The position numbers and the translations under genes were made by a program. From the NCBI GenBank assembly GCA_001776275.1, contig MFAQ01000011.1:29502-40773 (forward strand): DNA of 11,272 nt, read 5' to 3'. Numbering within the stretch: position 1 is the first letter of the stretch; every line of letters starts with the position of its first letter. Origin of the DNA: Candidatus Collierbacteria bacterium RIFOXYD1_FULL_40_9. Lineage in GTDB: Bacteria > Patescibacteriota > Microgenomatia > UBA1400 > MFAQ01. Below the pieces are notes generated by a model. The model had not been told where the DNA came from. It made no database searches and was given only the letters and a program-made list of their open reading frames with translations. Positions 5,801 through 11,272 of the stretch are shown in pieces.

Positions 5801-7092
5801 AAAAAATACTCTTTAAAAATACTTTCTTTAATCTATTGGGGTATATCTATCTATTGGCTGCCAGCTTCCTTTCGATTTCTATTTACCTTAATAACCTTGG
5901 GCAAGACATGTTCGGAATCTACATCTTTTTAGCCTCTTTTGTTCCCATTGCCTCAGTTTTTGATTTTGGAGTTTCTATAGCCCTTATCCGTGACCTGGCA
6001 AAAAACGACACGAGCTTAGTTGAAAAGAAAGAGTCTTGGCAAACCGGTCTCTATATTTTTCTAATTCAGGCAGTTATTCTAGGGATCTTTTTTGCTGGAC
6101 TCATTCTTTATTTCTTTTACCACCTGCCTCTTTTAACTACTATTGCCAACACAACCAATATCTACACTCTGGCAGTCATCTTAGGTCTAACAATTTTTCT
6201 AAACCATGTCAACAATGCTCTGCTTAGTATTCCCCAAGCCTTTCAAAGATTCGATGTTTACAACTCCAAAACCTATTTAGTTGGCACTGCAAACACTTTG
6301 CTTTCCGCTTGGCTAACTTACTACACCAAAGACCTTGTCCATGTTTTTCTCCTTCAACTAATTTTCCACGCCGTTACTTTTTTCTACGCTCTTAACTTTG
6401 GAAAAAAACAAATAGGAAAGGAAATACTTGCTCCTGTTTATTACAAAAATGCAGGCAGAAAGCTAATCGCCTTTGGACTCAAAAATTTTGTTGGCACTTT
6501 AGCTGGTCAAGTTGAAGCGCAGATTTCTAAATTTTTTCTTGGGTTTTTGGCAACAGCAAAATCAATTACCGCTTTTAATATTCCCCAAAGTATTTTTATG
6601 AAAGGAGCTGGGGTGGTTTCCCAGGTAGCCCAGGCATTTTTTCCCCTTTCCGCAACACTGCTAGAAAAAAACCGCATAAAGAAATTAAAAAAGCTCTATA
6701 TTAGTTTGCAATTTTTGATATTGTTTTCCGGTGTTTTTGTTGTTTTTCTGGTTTTCAACTTCGGAGAGGACTTTCTTACTTGGTGGCTAAAAGACTTAGT
6801 GGTAGTCAGTGCTTCGTTACCTGTTCTAAAAATTATGAGTTACTACTTTGTTTTGGTAGCACTGACCCCTCTACCCACCGCACTAGCTCAGGGTCTTGGC
6901 AAGCCACAGGTACCATCCTTTTTTGCAGTCCTAACAGTCACTGTCGAGACCGTTTTCTTGTCTATTCTCGTTCCCAAATACCACGAAATTGGAGCAGCTT
7001 ACTCCTTTTTGATATCCTCAATTGTTTCAGTTCCAGTATTTATACTATACCTATCTTTCCTACTAAACAAAAAAATAAATGAGTACAAATAA
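5791..7092 (+). CDS. Wzx-type polysaccharide flippase (MOP superfamily)
   Basis: This 433-residue, very hydrophobic protein has about 12 membrane segments (for example near 11-33, 39-59, 84-109, 181-202, 303-324, 340-362, 375-393 and 400-424). The start carries the usual pattern of polysaccharide exporters: an N-terminal NTFFNLLGYIYLLAA helix, NNLGQDMFGIY (34-44), then VFDFGVSIALIRDLAK (56-71), in which the D-F-G and Arg positions are conserved in the family. Its role would be to flip the undecaprenyl-linked glycan made by the neighbouring glycosyltransferases to the outer face of the membrane. The length is typical for the family. It overlaps the upstream GT4 by 10 bp and the downstream methyltransferase by 14 bp, and lacks a ribosome site, so translation is probably coupled. 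Other MOP substrates (teichoic acid, lipid II) are less likely given the context. Confidence 0.88.
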   Translation: MSIKKILFKNTFFNLLGYIYLLAASFLSISIYLNNLGQDMFGIYIFLASFVPIASVFDFGVSIALIRDLAKNDTSLVEKKESWQTGLYIFLIQAVILGIFFAGLILYFFYHLPLLTTIANTTNIYTLAVILGLTIFLNHVNNALLSIPQAFQRFDVYNSKTYLVGTANTLLSAWLTYYTKDLVHVFLLQLIFHAVTFFYALNFGKKQIGKEILAPVYYKNAGRKLIAFGLKNFVGTLAGQVEAQISKFFLGFLATAKSITAFNIPQSIFMKGAGVVSQVAQAFFPLSATLLEKNRIKKLKKLYISLQFLILFSGVFVVFLVFNFGEDFLTWWLKDLVVVSASLPVLKIMSYYFVLVALTPLPTALAQGLGKPQVPSFFAVLTVTVETVFLSILVPKYHEIGAAYSFLISSIVSVPVFILYLSFLLNKKINEYK

Positions 7093-7765
7093 TTATCTCG
7101 TTAACGGAAAAAGGTTTGGCTGGGGCCCGGGTATAGTAAAAATAAACCCAGACAAAGCTAACTTACTAAAAAAATACGCAAAGGGTAAATGTTTAGACTT
7201 GGGTTTCGGTAGTGGTATTTATACCAAGTATCTCTACGATCTTGGGCACGAAGTAACCGCATTAGATAATCAAACAAGTTTTGTTGAGACTGCCATCAAA
7301 AATTACCCGGACATTACTTTCATGGTAGGGAAAGCAGAAAAACTACCATTCGCCAACAATCAATACGACACAGTGGTCGCTTTCGACATTTTGGAGCACA
7401 TAGATGATAAAAAGACTCTCACTGAAATTTTTCGTGTGACCAAGCGCTTAATTTTTTCAGTACCACTCCAGAATCAAGAAATATTGCTGCGTTTCGGCTT
7501 ATCTCATGCACATTACCTAGACCAGACGCACCTTCGTACATATACGCTACAGTCGGCAAAAGAGCTTTTCCCTAAGAAAAAGTACAAGAGAGTTTTCCTA
7601 AAGGGTTCTCTCCCGCTTAGTATCTCTGGGCTACTGATAGACCAGCTCTCCAACAAGATATTCTTAAAAAAACTTCTTCTCAAATCAATTCTTAAGCCAT
7701 TCCTACCTGAGCCGCCTCTCTTTTCAACCATATTTGGTGTTATTGACAGAAAGACAAAACCATGA
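7079..7765 (+). CDS. Class I SAM-dependent methyltransferase (glycan-associated)
   Basis: This 228-residue protein has the SAM fold: motif I CLDLGFGSG (38-46), the acidic residue after strand 2 in ALDNQT (Asp63), GKAEKLPF (84-91), and AFDILEHI (101-108), typical of the Methyltransf_11 group. Later come HLRTYT (151-156), seen in many glycan-cluster methyltransferases, and a Lys/Leu-rich hydrophobic tail (about 176-205) that may touch the membrane. It probably O-methylates a sugar of the exported glycan, perhaps as a cap. The position between a flippase and a GT4 gene supports this, but the target is inferred. The gene overlaps the flippase by 14 bp and the next gene by ATGA. No ribosome site is seen at the ATG at 7079. 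Confidence 0.85.
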   Translation: MSTNNYLVNGKRFGWGPGIVKINPDKANLLKKYAKGKCLDLGFGSGIYTKYLYDLGHEVTALDNQTSFVETAIKNYPDITFMVGKAEKLPFANNQYDTVVAFDILEHIDDKKTLTEIFRVTKRLIFSVPLQNQEILLRFGLSHAHYLDQTHLRTYTLQSAKELFPKKKYKRVFLKGSLPLSISGLLIDQLSNKIFLKKLLLKSILKPFLPEPPLFSTIFGVIDRKTKP

Positions 7766-8856
7766 ATATAGCAGTCTATTTTGGTCTGCCATACGGTGGA
7801 GCCTTTCGATCCATTGAGGAAATCTGCAAAAGACTTGCCACAAAGCATCATATTTCATATTTTGAAAACAATTCTAGAACTCAAATTAAAAAAAACAGAT
7901 TACTTTCGGATTTTAACTCCTTGGTTTGGGAAAGAGTAAAACAAAAACAGCTTGCAAGGAAAATAGATTCCAAAAACTTTGATCTTGTTTTTGTCACTCA
8001 CGACGAGCATCTCCAGGCTCCATGGCTTCTGCGATATTTAAAAACCAAAACGGTTTTTCTTTGTCAAGAACCAACCAGAGCCTTCTTTGAAAAGTTTTTG
8101 GATGTCAGTCCAAGTCTGCCGCTTGTAAACAGATTATATGAAAAACTAAATCGTTTTTTTCGCAAAAATGCAGAAATGGCAAATGCTCGGTTTGCTACAA
8201 AGATTATTGCTAACTCAAATTACTCTGCGGAATCTATATTTAGATCGTATGGGGTAACGGCTTCATCTATTTACCTCGGTATCGACAGTAAGCAATTTTA
8301 TCCACAAAAAACTAAGCGTCAAAATCAAGTTCTAATAGTTGGCAATGACGAGCCCCAAAAAGGCTTAAGGTTTGCCATTGACTCCCTCGCACTAGTTCCT
8401 CCCAAATTAAGACCAAGATTACTCGTTGCTAGCCCCAGGTCAGTTATAACAAGTGACCTTTTGAGTTTTGCAAAAAATAAAAAAGTAAATTTAAAAAATG
8501 TTTGTCATTTAAGTCCAAAACAGCTATGTCAAGTTTATAACCAGTCCATAGCCACTCTAGCAACTGCATATCTAGAACCATTTGGCTTATCTGTTATCGA
8601 ATCTATGGCTTGTGGTACTCCTGTGGTTGCCGTTTGCGAAGGGGGTTTTAGAGAAACTATCACCCACAAAAAAACTGGTCTTTTGACTCCAAGAGATCCT
8701 CAAAAAGTGGCTTTAGCTATTTTACTTCTAGTACACGACAAGCAACTTTATAAAAAACTTTCACATCAGGCAATCCTTAGGGCAACTAAGTATTTTGGTT
8801 GGGATAACACAGTTACAAAAATCGAAAATATTCTAAATGAAACAGTCAAAAAATAA
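7762..8856 (+). CDS. GT4 family glycosyltransferase (second)
   Basis: This 364-residue GT-B enzyme opens with AVYFGLPYGGAFRSIEEI (4-21), the glycine-rich acceptor-side loop typical of GT4. It continues with IIANSNYSAESI (148-159) and a SIYLGIDSKQFYP linker (169-181), and ends with the donor site: LEPFGLSVIESMACGTPVV (271-289), with EX7E residues Glu272 and Glu280. The phosphate-binding segment reads IVGNDEPQKGL (192-202): Lys200 is kept, but the usual Arg of the GRxxxxKG pattern is Asn195. The donor may therefore be bound somewhat differently. It probably adds one sugar to the glycan after or beside the methylated residue. It begins within ATGA of the methyltransferase stop and overlaps the next gene by 20 bp, so it is part of the same operon. 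Confidence 0.88.
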   Translation: MNIAVYFGLPYGGAFRSIEEICKRLATKHHISYFENNSRTQIKKNRLLSDFNSLVWERVKQKQLARKIDSKNFDLVFVTHDEHLQAPWLLRYLKTKTVFLCQEPTRAFFEKFLDVSPSLPLVNRLYEKLNRFFRKNAEMANARFATKIIANSNYSAESIFRSYGVTASSIYLGIDSKQFYPQKTKRQNQVLIVGNDEPQKGLRFAIDSLALVPPKLRPRLLVASPRSVITSDLLSFAKNKKVNLKNVCHLSPKQLCQVYNQSIATLATAYLEPFGLSVIESMACGTPVVAVCEGGFRETITHKKTGLLTPRDPQKVALAILLLVHDKQLYKKLSHQAILRATKYFGWDNTVTKIENILNETVKK

Positions 8857-9622
8857 AATCGCCATTATTACTTTAAATTACAACAACCCACTATCCACCA
8901 TAGCTTGCATTCAGTCTTTTCAAAACGCCAAAACTGACCACAAGATAGTTTTCTATGTAGTTAACAACGGTTGTACAGATAATTCCGAAAAGTTAACAGC
9001 ACAAAAACTAAACGCTACTATTATCAACTCACCTGTTAACTTAGGATTTTCAGGCGGAAATAATCTTGGTATACGCGAGGCTCTAAAGGACGGTTGCACT
9101 CACATACTTCTTATCAACAATGACGCCAAAGTGACAACTGCCAATTTTTTTGAATACTTACTTAACTCACCATACGACATTTCTTCTGCTGGTATCGTAT
9201 CGGTCAATAGTAAACATAAACAAATTGATTATGGTGGTATCGTCGATTGGCGCCTTGGAAGGAATACTCACAGATATAATAAGGGAAAAATAGACTACGT
9301 TTCTGGTGCTTGTCTTTTCACAAAAAGTGAGGTCATCAAAAGTATTGGCGAACTAGACGAGAGATTCTTTTTGTACTACGAAGATGTGGACTTCTGCTTA
9401 AGAGCCAAGAAACTAGGTTTCACGATTGGAGTTTTGCCAGAAATAAGTGTTAAACATCAGCTTTCTCTGTCCACTAGTAAGCTTGGAAGAAGAAAGACTT
9501 TGATTTTAGCTCAGAGCCATCTTCATTTTTGTTTTAAACACCTAAGCCTGTTTGCCCTACCCCTCTACCTTAGCTTTAATCTTTATCTAAGACTTTCTGC
9601 TTTTTTACCCGAAAAAGCATAA
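8837..9622 (+). CDS. GT2 family glycosyltransferase (second)
   Basis: This 261-residue GT-A enzyme shows IAIITLNYNNP (8-18), VVNNGCTDNS (41-50), PVNLGFSGGNNLGI (66-79), the metal site NND (94-96), YVSGACLF (154-161) and LDERFFLYYEDVDFC with Glu182-Asp183 (173-187). The nucleotide-contact motif normally reads DNxSxD; here the first Asp is Asn43 and the Ser is Cys, a departure from the first GT2 of the operon. The C-terminal stretch (about 233-255) is hydrophobic and suggests membrane contact. ATG at 8837 overlaps the GT4 gene by 20 bp, and no later start precedes the conserved strand. It is the last gene of the operon and overlaps the convergent methyltransferase by 40 bp. It is likely a rhamnosyl- or related transferase; the sugar is unknown. 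Confidence 0.87.
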   Translation: MKQSKNKIAIITLNYNNPLSTIACIQSFQNAKTDHKIVFYVVNNGCTDNSEKLTAQKLNATIINSPVNLGFSGGNNLGIREALKDGCTHILLINNDAKVTTANFFEYLLNSPYDISSAGIVSVNSKHKQIDYGGIVDWRLGRNTHRYNKGKIDYVSGACLFTKSEVIKSIGELDERFFLYYEDVDFCLRAKKLGFTIGVLPEISVKHQLSLSTSKLGRRKTLILAQSHLHFCFKHLSLFALPLYLSFNLYLRLSAFLPEKA

Positions 9623-10455
9623 GTCGTAAAGTATCTACCTCTATAATTTGCTCGATTTACACCATTTACGAGAAGTTTGGTACCATACTCTGGTTTGCTG
9701 TCAAAGACTATGCCAGCGCCATTCATGCTACTAATCATTTTCTTTAAAAAACCAATTTCAAAGGCACCTCTGATTTTATTTTTTGAGTATTTCCACTTGT
9801 CACCTTGTTGTTGCTTTAAGTAAAAATCAGTTGTCAAATAAAAGGTACCATCCGGCTTTAAAACTCTAACCATTTCTTTAATTGCCAGAAGCGCCCTTCT
9901 CTTGTACTCCTTGCTCTTATAAAAACTCACCCCTTTCATATCGACGTGTTCTATTGCCGATATACAAATAACAATGTCAAATGAGTTATTAGAAAAATTC
10001 ATTTTTGTCATGTCTCCTAAAACAAACTTTAAGTTGCTAGCTTTCTTTAGCTTGGTTGCTTCCAGTGGTTTGTCCATATCCAACATAGTAACCTTTGCTC
10101 CCAAATCAGCCAAAAACCTAGGCAATCTACTGCTTCCCGGTCCAACATCTAAAATCTTTTTACCGGCGAATTTTGTTTTCAAAAACAAGTGTCCATATTC
10201 CCAACCTCTAATCCCAAGAGTCGACGGCTCAATCAGTCTGGGAAACCAAGCTGGGTCTTTTTTGCCCAAATTAAAAATAATTTTTTTTAGTAAATAAAAA
10301 TCTTTCAAGTCAAAAAACTTGTTAGCTTTCAGTGTTTTTACCTTGCCTGGCAAAAGCCAATAAGATAAATAATTAAGCAACTCAAAAACCCCAATCTCTC
10401 TTTTATAAATCGTCTTCCATAAATCTATTAGTGCTTGTATGCGAAAGTCTCTCAC
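9583..10455 (-). CDS. Class I SAM-dependent methyltransferase (second)
   Basis: Started at the GTG at 10455, the protein has 290 residues. It has a long N-terminal helical part with WEYGHLFL (85-92), then motif I ILDVGPGSS (101-109), MLDMD (124-128), LGDMTKMNF (146-154), DIVICISAIEHV (160-171), and VRVLKPDGTFYLTT (196-209). These match the Methyltransf_11/25 groups. The frame also opens at an ATG at 10539, which would add 28 residues with a hydrophobic run. That run is antisense to the conserved N-terminal motif of the divergent acyltransferase and would make the two 5' ends overlap by 65 bp, so I prefer 10455; neither start has a ribosome site. The GTG lies 7 nt from a TATTAT, compatible with a leaderless mRNA. 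It probably modifies a sugar or lipid of the same glycan, though it is on the other strand. The start is the uncertain part. Confidence 0.8.
   Translation of the reverse strand: MRDFRIQALIDLWKTIYKREIGVFELLNYLSYWLLPGKVKTLKANKFFDLKDFYLLKKIIFNLGKKDPAWFPRLIEPSTLGIRGWEYGHLFLKTKFAGKKILDVGPGSSRLPRFLADLGAKVTMLDMDKPLEATKLKKASNLKFVLGDMTKMNFSNNSFDIVICISAIEHVDMKGVSFYKSKEYKRRALLAIKEMVRVLKPDGTFYLTTDFYLKQQQGDKWKYSKNKIRGAFEIGFLKKMISSMNGAGIVFDSKPEYGTKLLVNGVNRANYRGRYFTTYAFSGKKAESLR
9598..9619. terminator. Hairpin in the convergent GT2/methyltransferase overlap
   Basis: TGCTTTTT (9598-9605) pairs perfectly with AAAAAGCA (9612-9619), with a further T-G wobble closing a 4-nt ACCC loop. It spans the last codons of the GT2 gene and lies wholly inside the 40-bp overlap with the methyltransferase gene. 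The stem itself is A/T rich and no T tract follows on either strand. A weak two-way terminator or 3'-end stabiliser is possible. Confidence 0.35.
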
Positions 10456-10460
10456 CGCTC

Positions 10461-10467
10461 TATAATA
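10461..10467. promoter_or_regulatory. Possible shared bidirectional -10 element (TATAATA)
   Basis: The plus strand reads TATAAT (10461-10466), a perfect -10, and the minus strand reads TATTAT (10467-10462). Seven nt downstream leftward is position 10455, the GTG of the methyltransferase; rightward it is 10473, two nt before the acyltransferase ATG at 10475. Both genes could thus be transcribed leaderless or nearly so from one element. No good -35 is visible on either side (TTGTAT at 10435-10440 is 20 bp away from the rightward -10), so the call rests on the -10 and its geometry. Confidence 0.4.
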
Positions 10468-10474
10468 CAAGAAG

Positions 10475-11272
10475 ATGGCAACAGATAACAGCAAAAGAAT
10501 CGCTAACTTGGATGGTATCAGAGGATTACTCTCGCTCATTGTTGTCTTAAATCATTCATTTTTGGTTGTAGCCATTCCTTCATACGCCAATGTATGGGGT
10601 GAAAACTATCTAAAATTTATTGATTGGCCATCTAAAATCCAACAAGTCATGATGATTTTAGGCAATGGAGGGACAGCCGTTAGTATGTTTTTTGTTATGT
10701 CTGGCTTTGTTTTAAACTTTTCCCTTAGCAAGTTTACCTGGGGTCTTGGTAACTACTTCAGATTTTTATATAAGCGCTTCGTTAGACTTTATCCGGCATT
10801 CTTTTTTACTATTCTCCTTATTAGTCTGGCACGCTGGCTGGGATTTGATTACCAAACTTTTCCCCACGCCTCTACTTGGTACCATTGGTGGATGAACTTT
10901 GACCTCAGCCTAAAGGAGTTTTTCTTAAATACCATTTTTGTCAATATCAACCTTGGGGGCGTCACTTGGACACTGAGGGTTATAGTTTTAGTCTCAATTT
11001 TTGCCCCAGCCCTTTACTACATATCAAAAAAACTTACGACTTGGCAAAACTTGTTCTTTGCCATTACTCTTACCTACTTAAGCTTCAATCTATTGAATTT
11101 TCCAAATTTTAGGGATTTTCGTTATTTATATATGTTCTACCTCGGTTTAATTATCCCCCAGTTCGAGTTTTTCTTTAAAAGTATACCAAGGTGGCTAATA
11201 TACTTATTCCTTCCATTTCTTTTATATATCATGTTCACTATTCGTTACCAAACAAACGAGTACAAGGGTGGA
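10475..11272 (+). CDS. Acyltransferase 3 family membrane protein (OafA/YrhL-like), 3' end outside window
   Basis: The frame stays open to the last base, giving 266 residues without a stop. The start carries the family signature: NLDGIRGLLSLIVVLNH (11-27) with catalytic-type Arg16 and His27 in R-x10-H spacing. Then come a FFVMSGFVLNF helix (72-82), the basic KRFVRLYPAFF (100-110), and several membrane helices (near 20-35, 68-82, 105-121, 167-183, 190-205, 217-232, 238-255). Such enzymes O-acetylate sugars of surface polysaccharides, moving the acyl group across the membrane. At the place where the family usually has WSLxxE, this protein has WTLRVIVL (165-172) and lacks the Glu. Full members have about 340 to 400 residues, so roughly the last quarter to third is missing. 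ATG at 10475 has only a weak AGAAG upstream. It lies beyond the divergent methyltransferase and probably decorates the same glycan. Confidence 0.87.
   Translation, partial: MATDNSKRIANLDGIRGLLSLIVVLNHSFLVVAIPSYANVWGENYLKFIDWPSKIQQVMMILGNGGTAVSMFFVMSGFVLNFSLSKFTWGLGNYFRFLYKRFVRLYPAFFFTILLISLARWLGFDYQTFPHASTWYHWWMNFDLSLKEFFLNTIFVNINLGGVTWTLRVIVLVSIFAPALYYISKKLTTWQNLFFAITLTYLSFNLLNFPNFRDFRYLYMFYLGLIIPQFEFFFKSIPRWLIYLFLPFLLYIMFTIRYQTNEYKGG

Noticed and set aside
6036..7082. Alternative-frame plus-strand ORFs within the flippase gene
   Set aside because: They are Ser- and Cys-rich shadow translations inside a well-supported membrane protein gene.
7513..7851. Minus-strand ORF of 112 codons across the methyltransferase/GT4 junction
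   Set aside because: It is antisense to two genes with clear motifs and has no start signal.
9974..10297. Plus-strand ORF of 107 codons opposite the second methyltransferase
   Set aside because: It covers the antisense of SAM motif I and has no independent support.
1..11272. CRISPR array, insertion sequence, toxin-antitoxin pair, phage or defence genes
   Set aside because: I saw no regularly spaced repeats, transposase motifs, terminal inverted repeats or matching protein families.

Overview
The window is a bacterial chromosome segment with compact, AT-rich coding sequence. It carries a tRNA-Val with an encoded CCA end, a MYG1-like hydrolase, a large secreted lipase, and a gene block for a surface polysaccharide. 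Most genes overlap or nearly touch, and only one secure gene has a clear Shine-Dalgarno site. This style, and the mix of a signal-peptide lipase with GT2, GT4, flippase, methyltransferase and acyltransferase genes, would fit a Patescibacteria/CPR genome such as Microgenomates. That placement is an inference from style, not from a marker gene.

Left part (1-1489): a partial gene on the minus strand looks like a VOC/glyoxalase-fold protein. It has a good promoter, a palindrome in its leader and a proper ribosome binding site. On the plus strand a doubtful small ORF runs into tRNA-Val(CAC). The tRNA ends 3 nt before the ATG of the MYG1-family gene.

Middle (1478-3796, minus strand): a secreted alpha/beta hydrolase of the LCAT/lipase type has a lectin-like N-terminal domain, a visible Ser-Asp-His triad and a C-terminal extension. 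It converges on and overlaps the MYG1-like gene, and it is divergent from the sugar operon across 25 bp.

Polysaccharide operon (3822-9622, plus strand): GT2, GT4, Wzx-type flippase, SAM methyltransferase, GT4 and GT2 follow each other, each overlapping the next by 4 to 20 bp. This reads as assembly of a lipid-linked glycan by cytoplasmic glycosyltransferases, methylation of a sugar or chain end, and export of the glycan by the flippase. No initiating phosphoglycosyl transferase, polymerase or ligase is visible here. The first GT2 gene is much poorer in G+C than the gene it overlaps, which suggests a different origin.

Right part (9583-11272): a second SAM methyltransferase on the minus strand converges on the last GT2. 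It is divergent from an OafA-type membrane acyltransferase that runs off the window end. These two may share one symmetric -10 element and be transcribed with almost no leader.

I found no CRISPR array, insertion sequence, toxin-antitoxin pair or defence system. The least ordinary things are the gene junctions: a tRNA almost joined to an mRNA start, a possible shared -10 element, and hairpins inside both convergent overlaps.
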